Assembly: GCA_934702355.1 (NCBI GenBank)
Contig: CAKUXX010000008.1
Span: 20,357 to 84,356, forward strand
Direction of reading: 5' to 3'
DNA length: 64,000 nt
Origin: an uncultured Methanomassiliicoccales archaeon
GTDB lineage: Archaea > Thermoplasmatota > Thermoplasmata > Methanomassiliicoccales > Methanomethylophilaceae
The position numbers and the translations under genes are program-made. This document shows, one piece after another, positions 18,936 through 27,827 of this stretch. How positions within the stretch are numbered: the first letter of the stretch is position 1; each line of letters opens with the position of its first letter. Under the pieces are notes generated by a model, which worked only from the letters and a program-made list of their open reading frames with translations, was not told where the DNA came from and ran no database searches.

Positions 18936-19960
18936 CAGAATTCCTCCAATTCGAAAATCGTTTCACCGAGCTGGCGGACCATCACGTCGTACACCGATCC
19001 GGGGGAGATCATCCCCAGTTCCGTGATTATGGCGTCGATGTAATGGGCCGGAGTGCTGTCGAAGACGGGGTTGAAGACCTTCACCTCGCCCGGGATCTCC
19101 CCGGGACGGATTATCTCGGCGATGTCCCTCTCCTCTATCGTGACCATGTCGCCGAACAGCGTCATGGGAGAGAACTTGTACGTTTCGGCGCAGACGTAGA
19201 ACTGTACGCGGGCCTCGTTCGCGGCCAATGCGAGCTGGGATGTCCCCACCTTGTTGATCAGTGCGCCGTGGGATGTTATCGTGTCCGCGCCGACGAAGAC
19301 CTTGTCCGCATCGCGCATGACCGTGCGGACCGCGCTGTCGATTATCAGCGTCGTGTCGATGCCCGCGGCGGACAGCTCGCGGACGGTGAGGATGCCCTGC
19401 CTCCATGGGCGGGACTCCGTGGCGAACACCTTGAACTCCTTGCCCTGTCTGTGCGCCTCCCTGAGGATCCCTATGGCCGCGCTGCTGTTGCAGTGGGTCA
19501 TCACGGTGTCCCCATCCTCGATCCTCTTGGCGCCTATGGTGGCTATCCTCTCGACGGCCTTCTCGGACCTGAAGCAGAACTCGTCCGCGTTCGCACGGAC
19601 GAGGGCCTTGATGTCGGAGACTGAGCGTGAGGAATCCACGCCGCGGACCGTCGCATGAACGGCGTTCCACAGCGAGACGGCCGTGGGTCTGGAATCGAGT
19701 ATCCTGCGCGATGCCTCGGACAGGTCCCGCTTGAACTCTTCGGGATCCGTGCCCGTGTATGCATCTGCGAACTCCCCCAACGCGGATGCGCCGGCACGTG
19801 CTATCCTGCCTGCGCCGCGTATCGTCATATCGGCTATGCCCTGAGCGGTCTCTGCGATTATGTCGTTCACGATTACACGGATTGCATCGGACACTATATA
19901 TTGTAGCCAGGACGAAGCTTCGGGACATCCCGTGCATTCCGTCAGGACCTTTGAAGACAC
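18935..19960 (-). CDS. Ribose-1,5-bisphosphate isomerase
   Basis: 341-residue member of the eIF2B-like family that converts ribose-1,5-bisphosphate to RuBP. Catalytic candidates are the Cys in VMTHCNSSAAIG and the Asp in VFVGADTITSHGALINKVGT. The frame opens with a GTG at 19960, since no ATG is in a plausible place; the true start could vary by a few codons. Its stop overlaps the rbcL ATG. It supplies the RuBisCO substrate. Confidence 0.9.
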   Translation of the reverse strand: MSSKVLTECTGCPEASSWLQYIVSDAIRVIVNDIIAETAQGIADMTIRGAGRIARAGASALGEFADAYTGTDPEEFKRDLSEASRRILDSRPTAVSLWNAVHATVRGVDSSRSVSDIKALVRANADEFCFRSEKAVERIATIGAKRIEDGDTVMTHCNSSAAIGILREAHRQGKEFKVFATESRPWRQGILTVRELSAAGIDTTLIIDSAVRTVMRDADKVFVGADTITSHGALINKVGTSQLALAANEARVQFYVCAETYKFSPMTLFGDMVTIEERDIAEIIRPGEIPGEVKVFNPVFDSTPAHYIDAIITELGMISPGSVYDVMVRQLGETIFELEEF

Positions 19961-19972
19961 CCGGCCGTACGG

Positions 19973-21385
19973 TCAGGCGTGCCTGATGCCCGTGGCGGAC
20001 GATATCTCCGAATCGGTGGTGCACAGATCGTCGATCGACATGTCGTGGATATCGCGATGTCCGGACGCCCTTGCGAACGTCTTCAGCTGGAGGGACAAGG
20101 CTGTGAGATAATTGGCCACGCGCTCGGCGCCGGCGTCCTTGTCCAGACGGGATTCCAATTCGGGGTCCTGTGTTGCTATTCCCATCGGGCACTTCCCGCT
20201 GTCGCATGCCCTGTACCTCTGGCATCCGAGTGCCATCAGGGCGGCGGAAGCTATCGCCACAGCGTCAGCACCAATCGCCAACGCCTTCATGATGTCCCCG
20301 CCGGTGCGGAACCCTCCGGTAATGACAAGCTCCTGGTCCATCCCGTTCTCGTCCATGTACCTCCTGGCCCTAGCGAGCGCGTACACCGTCGGGACGGAGC
20401 TGTTGTCCTTCAGGAACTTGGGGGAGGAGCCGGTCGCGCCTCCGCGTCCGTCGATCGTGATGAAGTCGCATCCGGACTGCCTGATGAACTCCAGGTCCTC
20501 CTCTATGTGACCTGCGGCGATCTTCACCCCCACGGGCTTGCCGCCTGTCCTGGAACGGAGCCTGTCCACAAGGGCCTTGAGATCCTCGGGGGAATCGATC
20601 CCGGGGAATGCGGCCGGGCTCTGGATGTCCTCTCCGGCCCTCTTGCCCCTCATCATCGCGATGATGTCCGTGACCTTCTCGCCGGGCAGATGCCCGCCCA
20701 TCCCGGGCTTGGTCCCCTGTCCGATCTTTATCTCCACGGCATCGCAGCCTTCGAACGTCATGGGGGTGTCGCTGTACCTGTTCGGGACGTACTCGTAGAT
20801 GTACCTGTGTGAGGCGTTCATCTCGTCCTGGAGCACCCCGCCTTCGCCGCTGCACATGGCGGTCTTCGCGACGGCGCTCCCGCGGGCCAATGCGATCTTC
20901 GCGCGTCCGGAGAGCGCCCCGAAGCTCATGTGCGAGATGTAGACGGGCATCTCGATGACCATCGGCTTCTCGGCGTTCTTCCCGATGACGGTGCGGAGGC
21001 TGACGTCCTCGCTCTCCTCCAGGGGCTTCCTGGAGAGCTGTACCCCGAGCATCAGGATGGATGAGAAATCCGGCACGGGGAGCAGCGTCTCCATCGCCTC
21101 GCCCATGTTCCTGCCGGTGTACGACATCTGCCTGATCTCGTCCATGGAACCGTTGTCATGTCTTACGAGACGCTGATCGATCTCGATGCTCTTCCCTTCG
21201 GCCGCCTGTGCGGGCGGTTCGACGACCTTGCTTGTAGGAACGTCATCGTCTTCGACGAGGTAGAATTCGCTTTTCGGGGAACGGCATACGGGACATACCC
21301 AATCGTCCGGAAGGTCCTCGAACCTCACCCCTTCGGCTTCTTCGTCGTATATCTCACCGCAGATCGCACATCTGTACTCGGCCAT
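19973..21385 (-). CDS. Rubredoxin-glutamate synthase domain fusion protein
   Basis: 470 residues. Residues 1-45 form a rubredoxin with CAIC...CPVC (Cys 6, 9, 31, 34). The rest is an FMN-binding glutamate synthase central domain: CSGEGGVLQDEM, KIGQGTKPGMGGHLPGEKV, and an Fe-S motif GCQRYRACDSGKCPMGIATQ. Archaeal GltB-like proteins of this type are NADPH-independent candidates with unclear partners. The fused rubredoxin would feed electrons to the flavin or iron-sulfur cluster (inference). Ends 12 bases before the isomerase GTG, so it may lead that operon. Confidence 0.9.
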   Translation of the reverse strand: MAEYRCAICGEIYDEEAEGVRFEDLPDDWVCPVCRSPKSEFYLVEDDDVPTSKVVEPPAQAAEGKSIEIDQRLVRHDNGSMDEIRQMSYTGRNMGEAMETLLPVPDFSSILMLGVQLSRKPLEESEDVSLRTVIGKNAEKPMVIEMPVYISHMSFGALSGRAKIALARGSAVAKTAMCSGEGGVLQDEMNASHRYIYEYVPNRYSDTPMTFEGCDAVEIKIGQGTKPGMGGHLPGEKVTDIIAMMRGKRAGEDIQSPAAFPGIDSPEDLKALVDRLRSRTGGKPVGVKIAAGHIEEDLEFIRQSGCDFITIDGRGGATGSSPKFLKDNSSVPTVYALARARRYMDENGMDQELVITGGFRTGGDIMKALAIGADAVAIASAALMALGCQRYRACDSGKCPMGIATQDPELESRLDKDAGAERVANYLTALSLQLKTFARASGHRDIHDMSIDDLCTTDSEISSATGIRHA

Positions 21386-21404
21386 GATGCGAATCCGGAG
21401 TGTG

Positions 21405-21415
21405 AGTATTTAACC
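21405..21415 (-). promoter_or_regulatory. TATA box of the rubredoxin-GltB gene
   Basis: Minus-strand GTTAAATA centred near 21411, 26 bases before the ATG at 21385, which predicts a leaderless transcript. Confidence 0.5.
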
Positions 21416-21418
21416 TGC

Positions 21419-21955
21419 TCACTGGCGGGAGCAGAGGTGAACGTCCGTTGAGGTCGATGATACGCATACATCGGACGGAATGTCGTGGAGGATGACCTCG
21501 GACACCACGCGCCTGGCCTCGTCCATCCCTTTGGAGAGGTACACGGCGGCGATGAGCGCCTCGAAGGAGTCTGAACGCATGTTCTCCTCGATCTCCGGCC
21601 TGCCTCCGGGACCTTTGTGGCCGCCTCCGACCCTCATCATCCCGTCTATGTCGAGTCCGTACGAGACCACTCTCTCGGATATGCGGTGGTTGGCGACCTT
21701 GTCCTGCTTGAAATCTGTCATGGCGCCTTCGCGGAGGTCGGTGGAGCCGTACACCGTCTCGCAGACGATGAACTCGAGTATCGCATCTCCCAGGAACTCC
21801 AGACGCTCGTAGGATTCCCCTCCGCGCTCGTTGGAGTAGCTGTCGTGGGTCAGAGCGTCGCAGAACAGCCTCAGACTCTCCGCAGGGAGGTTCCTGAACA
21901 GGAACGGCGGACGGGCCAGGAATTGGCGGACGCTCATCTCGAAATCGGTCTCCAA
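21419..21955 (-). CDS. rnc: Ribonuclease III (single-domain)
   Basis: 178 residues with the RNase III signature ERLEFLGDAIL (residues 50-60) and the second acidic motif SDSFEALIAAVYLSKG. It cleaves double-stranded RNA as a dimer in this family. No C-terminal dsRNA-binding domain follows; the chain ends soon after the catalytic fold. RNase III is uncommon in archaea, and a bacterial origin is possible. Divergent from rpoL. Confidence 0.88.
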   Translation of the reverse strand: METDFEMSVRQFLARPPFLFRNLPAESLRLFCDALTHDSYSNERGGESYERLEFLGDAILEFIVCETVYGSTDLREGAMTDFKQDKVANHRISERVVSYGLDIDGMMRVGGGHKGPGGRPEIEENMRSDSFEALIAAVYLSKGMDEARRVVSEVILHDIPSDVCVSSTSTDVHLCSRQ

Positions 21956-22031
21956 TGTGAGAACACCTGCGGGTGGATGCGGGACGGGATATATGAACTG
22001 CGACCCGGGATCGCGGGAACGGTGTCCTCCA

Positions 22032-22045
22032 ACTTATATAATAAA
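22032..22045 (+). promoter_or_regulatory. TATA box of rpoL-truD
   Basis: The run ACTTATATAATAAA lies 20-33 bases before the rpoL ATG at 22065, which fits an archaeal core promoter with a very short leader. Confidence 0.55.
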
Positions 22046-22064
22046 TAAGGATTAAGAGCGACCC

Positions 22065-22316
22065 ATGCAGACCTATGTCGCCGAACAGACAACGGATTCC
22101 GTCACACTCGGTTTCAAAGACGCCAACGTCACACTCATCACGCCGCTCATGAAGGCGCTGTACGATGACAACAACGTGGAGCTGGTCAGGTACATCGACA
22201 AGCACCCCGAGCTCGAGGACCGCAGACTGTATGTCAAGGTCAAGTCCGGGAACCCCATCGATGCCATCAAGAAGGCATCCGACGCCGTTGCAGACTACTA
22301 CAGCACGAAAGAGTGA
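22065..22316 (+). CDS. rpoL: RNA polymerase subunit L
   Basis: 83-residue Rpb11/RpoL-type assembly subunit. The fold signature NVTLITPLMKALYDDNNVELVRYIDKHPELEDRRLYVKV matches archaeal subunit L, which pairs with subunit D. Followed four bases later by truD. Confidence 0.94.
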   Translation: MQTYVAEQTTDSVTLGFKDANVTLITPLMKALYDDNNVELVRYIDKHPELEDRRLYVKVKSGNPIDAIKKASDAVADYYSTKE

Positions 22317-22320
22317 GCCT

Positions 22321-23619
22321 TTGTACAGAAGCTGCAGCACTGCCGAAGCGGACATCGGGATGAGGTGCTACCTCTGTCCCGCAGACGGGACCGGAGGACA
22401 TCTGAAGACCCTCCCCGAGGATTTCGTGGTCAGGGAGATCTCCGATCCCCCTAGGGCCAAGGACAACGGCGATTACACCATCGCCACCGTCACCAGCCGC
22501 AACTGGGAGACGAACCGCCTCGTCAGGATAATGGCACGCAGCATCGGTATGTCCCGCGAGCGCATCAGCTTCGCGGGGACGAAGGACAAGAGGGCGGTGA
22601 CCACGCAGCTCATGTCCTTCAAATGCCCGCCGGAGGACCTTGCCAAGATCGACCTCAAGGATGTCGAGATCAAGGATGCCTACCGCGGTGCGAGGGCGAT
22701 ACAGATAGGCGACCTTTTCGGGAACGACTTCACCATCACCGTCAGGGACTGCACCATGGACATGGACTCCATACGCGGGGTCGTGTCCGAGGACATCGCC
22801 CTGATCCGCAAGACCGGCGGATACCCCAACTACTTCGGCGTCCAGAGGTTCGGCGTCGTCAGACCCGTCACGCATCTCGTGGGCGAGAGGCTCGTCCGCG
22901 GGGACATCGAGGGTGCGGTGAGAACATACATCTCGTTCACCACACCTCAGGAGGACGAGGAACTGCAGGAGATCCGCTCGTCGCTCAGGGACACGGACGA
23001 CTGGGGTGCGGCCGCGAAGGTCATGCCCGAGCAGATGTCCTACGAGAAGACCATGGCCCAGATCCTTGCCGGAGGAGGCTCGTGGATCGATGCCATAGAA
23101 GCGCTTCCCCCCAACCTGCAGATGATGTTCGTCCATGCGTACCAATCCCTTCTCTTCAACGAGATGCTGAGCCTCCGCATGGAGCAGGACCTTCCGCTGA
23201 ACGTCCCCGTCGAGGGTGACGTCATCATCCCGCTGGACCAGGACAGGAACCCCCAGCATGAGAATCCGATAATGGTCACATCGAAGAACGTGGACCTCGT
23301 CGCCAGGCAGGTCCGCGCAGGAAGAGCGTTCATAACGGGCGCCCTGTTCGGTTCCGAATCCGTCTCCGCCGAGGGAATTCCCGGCGAGATAGAGAGGAAG
23401 GTCATAGAGGCCCACAAGCTTTCCGCGGAGGACTTCGTCATCCCCGGACTGCCGAGATGCAGCTCCAAAGGCGGCAGAAGGGAGATCCTCTGCCCCGTGA
23501 AGGACATCAAGGCCGAGTTCGGAACGGACACATACTCCTTGGAGTTCTCCCTCCCCAAGGGCAATTACGCCACATGCCTTATGAGGGAGTTCATGAAATC
23601 CGAGATGAGGGACTACTGA
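22321..23619 (+). CDS. truD: tRNA pseudouridine(13) synthase
   Basis: 432 residues counted from a TTG at 22321; an ATG at 22360 is the alternative. The TTG start keeps the residues that family members have before the GGHLKTLPEDFVVREI motif. The catalytic Asp is in SFAGTKDKRAVTTQ (residue 89 from the TTG). Further marks are GGYPNYFGVQRFG and the C-terminal MREFMKSE. It makes pseudouridine 13 in tRNA. Convergent with the TPR gene with no gap. Confidence 0.92.
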   Translation: MYRSCSTAEADIGMRCYLCPADGTGGHLKTLPEDFVVREISDPPRAKDNGDYTIATVTSRNWETNRLVRIMARSIGMSRERISFAGTKDKRAVTTQLMSFKCPPEDLAKIDLKDVEIKDAYRGARAIQIGDLFGNDFTITVRDCTMDMDSIRGVVSEDIALIRKTGGYPNYFGVQRFGVVRPVTHLVGERLVRGDIEGAVRTYISFTTPQEDEELQEIRSSLRDTDDWGAAAKVMPEQMSYEKTMAQILAGGGSWIDAIEALPPNLQMMFVHAYQSLLFNEMLSLRMEQDLPLNVPVEGDVIIPLDQDRNPQHENPIMVTSKNVDLVARQVRAGRAFITGALFGSESVSAEGIPGEIERKVIEAHKLSAEDFVIPGLPRCSSKGGRREILCPVKDIKAEFGTDTYSLEFSLPKGNYATCLMREFMKSEMRDY

Positions 23620-26600
23620 TCAGATTATCTGACCCTGGACCACTCTGGCCTCGTAGACGCCTATCGAGCATTCCACCATTATCTCGTAGACCGTCATTCC
23701 CTTCGGAAGTCCCATGGACATGTCCGCCAGACGGGGGTCCGCCTTGCGGCCGATGTCGGTGAGCATCGCTCTCATTATGTAGGCCACCAGGTCCTTGGCG
23801 GCGTCCACATCCCTGAACCCGCATTGCACGAACACCGCATCCAGCGGGAGTTCGGGGTTGCTCTCCAGATCCTTCCACTGAAGCTTCGTGACCGCATCCA
23901 GGGACCTGCGCTCCATCTCGCGGAACACATCCGTCCCGGGGGTTATGGTCCCGTATTCGCGGCGCTCGGCGATGAATGCAGAGACCTTGGCTGACATCGC
24001 GGGATCCAATCCCATGTAGCCCATGATGTCAGGATCGGAGGGAGAGAGCTTCATGGTGTATGCCCTTCTGAGAGCCTTCTCGGCATAGCGCTTGACCGCG
24101 TCCTCCACATGCGAATCGTCCTTGTTTCCGACGAGTCCCCTCGCCTCTGTTGCCAAACCTGCCGATTCCATCATATGGGCCAAGGCGACGGTCGCGTCCG
24201 AGGTCTGAGAACCGCTGGACAGGTACATCTCGTATGCCGCCTCCAGCGATTTGAAGTCCGATCTCGCCGATGCTATCTCCGCTTTGATCAGGATGGCAGG
24301 TACGCGGTCGGGATTGCGGCGGAGTATCTTCGTGACTATGGAGTCGGCGGCGATGAACTCCTTGCGTGACATCATCATCCTGGCCAGTTTCTCACCGACT
24401 TCCAGCAGATCGGGGTCGCGGGAATATGCCGCGGAATAGGATTCGGCGGCCTTGTCCTGCATTCCGAGGGACTCGTATGCTTCTGCTTTGGCGAGATAGA
24501 TGTCGGGATCGTCCATTCCGAGCGCGATGGCTTCATCGTACGCCTGTATGGCGCCCTTCATGTCCCCTTTGGCGGCCCTGGTGCGGCCCGTCGTGAAATG
24601 GAGTGAGGGGTCGTCGGGCATGGACCTAGAAGCGGTGGATGCAAGGAATGCCGCAGCGTCCACATCCCCCGATCCGAGGGCTATCTCGGCCTTCAGGGAG
24701 ATGTACTTCGTGTTCTCGGGGTCCTGGGCGAGCGCAGGCTCGATGGCCCTCATCGCACCCTCGCAGTCCCCTGCCGCGAACAGCGATGATGCCAAGGCGT
24801 ACTGCCCTTCGGCATCGACCTTGGACTTCTCCTCCTTCGGGGCCTCTTCCGGCTCCGGAACGGCCTCCTCCGCCTCGGGCTCTTTGGGGATGTCGTTCTC
24901 TGGAGGCTGTCCTATCTGGATGGTGGCCTTCGTCTCCTCGGGTTTGACCCCTTTGATATGCGCATTCTCAGATTCGTAGCGGGACAGCGCATCGGTGAGC
25001 GCAGGTGTGGAGCCGCCGTTCACGATAGTATCGTTTATCGCCGCGATCGCCGAATCCCTCATGTTCTTGACGGCGTAGCATTCGGCCGCCTGGAGCACGG
25101 ATTCCTCCGAAGGATTTTCCAGGGCACGGAACGATTCCAGGGCGCCGTCGTAATCGTGGGCCTGATACTGGAGCCTCATGCGGGATTCCAATACGCCCCT
25201 GTCGTGCGGCGAGTAGACGAGGGCCATGCCCAGCAGGCCCAGAGCCTCCTTGGGACGGCCGTTCCTCTCGAATATGGATGCCTTCCTGCGAACCGGGTAC
25301 GGATCCCTCGGATCCAGTTCGATGGCCTCGTTCAGATATCTGACCGCCGAAACATCGTCGCCCTTCCTCTCGGACACGACCGACAGGGCCGTCCGGTACT
25401 CGGGCTCGGTGGGATCGATGGATGCCGCACGCCTGTACGACGCTTCTGCGGATTCCAGGTCGTCGCGCATCTCGTCCGCCATGCCCTTGGAGTACCACAG
25501 AACAGGGTTTCCGTTGTCGAGTCCGAGGGCGTCGGCGAAGGCGACGGACGCTTTGAAGTACTCTCCGAGGGCGTATTCCGCGTTTCCGCGCAGCCTCTTC
25601 AGCATGACGTCCTGCGGATGCTCCGCCTCCCCGTCCCTGCATACGAAGACGGCATCGGTGTACAGTCCCGCGCGTATCATGGCCGAGGCGGCCCTCGCGT
25701 AGGAATCCTTGGATCCGTCAATGCGGAGGGCGCGGTTCCACATGTCCACGGAATCGCCCTTCTGTCCGGCGCCCATCATCGATTCCGCCAGGTCCATCAT
25801 GGCCTTGGGATCCCTCGGATCGTTCTCCAGGATCATCCTGCATATGCCCACGGCCTTCTCGTGGTCCCCTGATGCCGTGCACATGTCCCTCATCAGCCCC
25901 AGGGCCATCCTGTTCCCGGGATCCTGGGCCAATATGCGGTCGCAGTCCTTCTCGGCGGCACCGGTCCTGCCCATGGCGAATCTGACGCGGGCGAGCTGTA
26001 TGCGTGCGGGTGTGCTGTCCTTGTCGAGATGGACCGCCTCGGATGCGGAGAACAATGCTGCGGGATACTCCCCGGATGCCATCTGGATGGCGGACTTCGC
26101 CGTGAGTGCGGAGGGGTCCCCGCCCATGCTGCGGGTGTAGGTCGACAGTATCCCTTCGGCCTCGGCCTTCATGCCCTTGTCCAACAGCGAGTTGACTGCA
26201 TCTATCCAATCATCGGCATGCACCCATTCGCTGTCCAGATAGGCGCGGAGCGCATCCATCATCTCGGAATTCCTGCCCATCTCGGAGTAGGCGTCGATGA
26301 AGCCCCTCATCGTATCGGGATGCATCGGATCGGACGTCTTCAGAAGCTCGATCGCACGGACGGCGTCTCCCGCGTGGATGTACGCGGATGCGGCCTCCCT
26401 CAGAACGAACGACGGCGCATTCGCGATGATGCGCTCGTACATCATGGTGGATGAGCGCCAATCCTTCTCGTCCGCGGACATCCTGGCCGATGCGAGGATG
26501 AATTCGGGATCGTTCTCTGATTGATGACGGGAGCGGACCATCATGTCCGTGGCGGCCTCGCGGTTGCCGTTGAACCATTCATAATAGATCTTGTAAAGTA

Positions 26601-27189
26601 ATTGGGCCCTGCCCTCGGATGCGGGAGCGCTGGGCCTGCGTGAGGACAGCACATCCTGTATGTTGTGCCTGACCGCCCAATCCCCGTCGGGATCGACCTT
26701 CTCCAGGACATCGTAGACCTGCATGCATCCCGGATCGGCACGGTATGCCTCTTCGGCACGGGCCTTTGCCGTGACGAGATCCCCTTCGGCCTGCGATATA
26801 AGGGCATCCATGAGCGAGCGGTGGAGGACCTCCTTGGAGGATGACGACATCGACAGAAGCTCCCTGGCGGCGTTTATATCCCCCTTCGACAGCATCATCT
26901 CCGAAGCCCTGACGGATGCCATGCAGTCCCTGGAACGGGATTTTAGCACGATCCTGCTCAGGGATTCGAACGTCGCGCCCGATTCGGAATCAAGATGCTC
27001 CATCAGGGATATCAGAAGAGGCGACCCGACCTTCCCCTCGAATTTGGAAAGATCGTCCAAACACGACTGCACGGCACCGTTGGTCGCCGCGAATCTCCCC
27101 AGTATCCCTCCGCCGTTGAGACGCCTCCAAAGACGGTTTTCGAACGGTGACTGAAGGAAGGGCTGGGATGTCATGGTGGGTGTATCCAC
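23620..27189 (-). CDS. Giant tetratricopeptide-repeat protein
   Basis: 1189 residues built almost wholly of TPR-like helical pairs (for example ASVAFADALGLDNGNPVLWYSKGMADE and GAIQAYDEAIALGMDDPDIYLAKAEAYESLG). An acidic, proline-rich linker (PEAEEAVPEPEEAPKEEKSK) at about residues 770-790 separates two repeat blocks. No signal peptide or enzyme motif is seen. The frame opens with GTG at 27189; an ATG at 27174 is the alternative. Probably a protein-interaction scaffold; partners unknown. Confidence 0.85.
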   Translation of the reverse strand: MDTPTMTSQPFLQSPFENRLWRRLNGGGILGRFAATNGAVQSCLDDLSKFEGKVGSPLLISLMEHLDSESGATFESLSRIVLKSRSRDCMASVRASEMMLSKGDINAARELLSMSSSSKEVLHRSLMDALISQAEGDLVTAKARAEEAYRADPGCMQVYDVLEKVDPDGDWAVRHNIQDVLSSRRPSAPASEGRAQLLYKIYYEWFNGNREAATDMMVRSRHQSENDPEFILASARMSADEKDWRSSTMMYERIIANAPSFVLREAASAYIHAGDAVRAIELLKTSDPMHPDTMRGFIDAYSEMGRNSEMMDALRAYLDSEWVHADDWIDAVNSLLDKGMKAEAEGILSTYTRSMGGDPSALTAKSAIQMASGEYPAALFSASEAVHLDKDSTPARIQLARVRFAMGRTGAAEKDCDRILAQDPGNRMALGLMRDMCTASGDHEKAVGICRMILENDPRDPKAMMDLAESMMGAGQKGDSVDMWNRALRIDGSKDSYARAASAMIRAGLYTDAVFVCRDGEAEHPQDVMLKRLRGNAEYALGEYFKASVAFADALGLDNGNPVLWYSKGMADEMRDDLESAEASYRRAASIDPTEPEYRTALSVVSERKGDDVSAVRYLNEAIELDPRDPYPVRRKASIFERNGRPKEALGLLGMALVYSPHDRGVLESRMRLQYQAHDYDGALESFRALENPSEESVLQAAECYAVKNMRDSAIAAINDTIVNGGSTPALTDALSRYESENAHIKGVKPEETKATIQIGQPPENDIPKEPEAEEAVPEPEEAPKEEKSKVDAEGQYALASSLFAAGDCEGAMRAIEPALAQDPENTKYISLKAEIALGSGDVDAAAFLASTASRSMPDDPSLHFTTGRTRAAKGDMKGAIQAYDEAIALGMDDPDIYLAKAEAYESLGMQDKAAESYSAAYSRDPDLLEVGEKLARMMMSRKEFIAADSIVTKILRRNPDRVPAILIKAEIASARSDFKSLEAAYEMYLSSGSQTSDATVALAHMMESAGLATEARGLVGNKDDSHVEDAVKRYAEKALRRAYTMKLSPSDPDIMGYMGLDPAMSAKVSAFIAERREYGTITPGTDVFREMERRSLDAVTKLQWKDLESNPELPLDAVFVQCGFRDVDAAKDLVAYIMRAMLTDIGRKADPRLADMSMGLPKGMTVYEIMVECSIGVYEARVVQGQII

Positions 27190-27224
27190 AAGTCAATAGA
27201 AAAACATGCGGTTGGCATTAGATA

Positions 27225-27235
27225 GTGTTAAATAC
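27225..27235 (-). promoter_or_regulatory. TATA box of the TPR gene
   Basis: Minus-strand GTATTTAACAC centred near 27230 predicts a start near 27204, just before the TPR gene. It sits only 25 bases from the tRNA-Gly gene, so the two promoters share this gap. Confidence 0.45.
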
Positions 27236-27260
27236 AAGAGTGAATTAAGGGGATTTCAGT

Positions 27261-27333
27261 GCAGCTGTGATCTAGCTGGTTAGGATCTGAGCCTTCCAAG
27301 CTCATTGCCCGGGTTCGAATCCCGGCGGCTGCA
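27261..27333 (+). tRNA. tRNA-Gly (UCC)
   Basis: 73-base cloverleaf. The acceptor stem GCAGCTG pairs with CGGCTGC (one G-T), the anticodon stem TGAGC/GCTCA encloses loop CTTCCAA with anticodon TCC, and the T-arm contains GGTTCGAATCC. The discriminator is A and no CCA is encoded. No intron. It marks the left border of an accessory island. Confidence 0.93.
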
Positions 27334-27343
27334 CTCATCTTGT

Positions 27344-27373
27344 TCTTCAAACTGACATTCTTCAAACTGACAT
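27344..27373 (+). repeat. 15-bp perfect tandem duplication
   Basis: TCTTCAAACTGACAT occurs twice without spacer, 11 bases behind the tRNA-Gly gene. Such a duplication next to a tRNA could be an integration scar; nothing else supports that. Confidence 0.7.
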
Positions 27374-27434
27374 TGAGCGTGTATCCTCTGAGTTACACTC
27401 ATCGTCATGATTTATTCCTGAATACGGAAGTTCC

Positions 27435-27464
27435 CTCACATCTGGACCATTTCTAGATCATGAG
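27435..27464 (+). repeat. 30-base direct repeat, copy 1
   Basis: Begins CTCACATCTGGACCATTTCT; differs from the copy at 27635 at one position only (A for G in TAGATCATGAG). Sequence beyond the 30 bases is also loosely similar. Confidence 0.75.
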
Positions 27465-27634
27465 GCAGAACTGAACCAGAAGTGAGACTGAAAAAACCTG
27501 AAGTCCGCACGTATTTTTTAAGATGATTAAATAGGAAATGTGTTAGTTCTGTTGAAATATGATTAGTCTCTCGAAAATTTGATACAATATCTAAAACGAC
27601 ATCGCTGAATGAGTAGTTACATTCCCAAATCAAG

Positions 27635-27664
27635 CTCACATCTGGACCATTTCTGGATCATGAG
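27635..27664 (+). repeat. 30-base direct repeat, copy 2
   Basis: Second copy, 29 of 30 bases identical to 27435-27464, offset exactly 200 bases. Function unknown; it could be the border of a lost insertion or a small mobile unit. Confidence 0.75.
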
Positions 27665-27827
27665 ATAGATGTGAGCCAGATATTAGCTAGATCCAACAAT
27701 TTCAGCAATAATATAGCGAACTTCTTCGATGATAAGGAACATCAGAGGTCCACAATGTTTAATCTGGACATGGACCAGTGTTCCGAGCTGTTTTGGACAC
27801 TGGATTACCGAGAGGCCTTGAGAGCAT

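Larger units (their letters stand above)
27334..27826. other. Gene-free stretch with repeats
   Basis: About 490 bases with no convincing gene. It holds the 15-bp tandem duplication, two 30-base direct repeats exactly 200 bases apart (27435 and 27635), and an inverted repeat at 27775-27803 (CCAGTGTTCC against GGACACTGG). A 67-codon minus-strand reading between the 30-base repeats has no family resemblance. AT content is higher than in the housekeeping genes to the left. Confidence 0.6.

Noticed and set aside
27261..27333. att site repeat of the tRNA 3' end
   Set aside because: I found no second copy of the GGTTCGAATCCCGG segment in the island up to 33 kb.
27436..27639. 67-codon minus-strand gene
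   Set aside because: Both ends fall in the 30-base direct repeats; no ribosome site or family resemblance.
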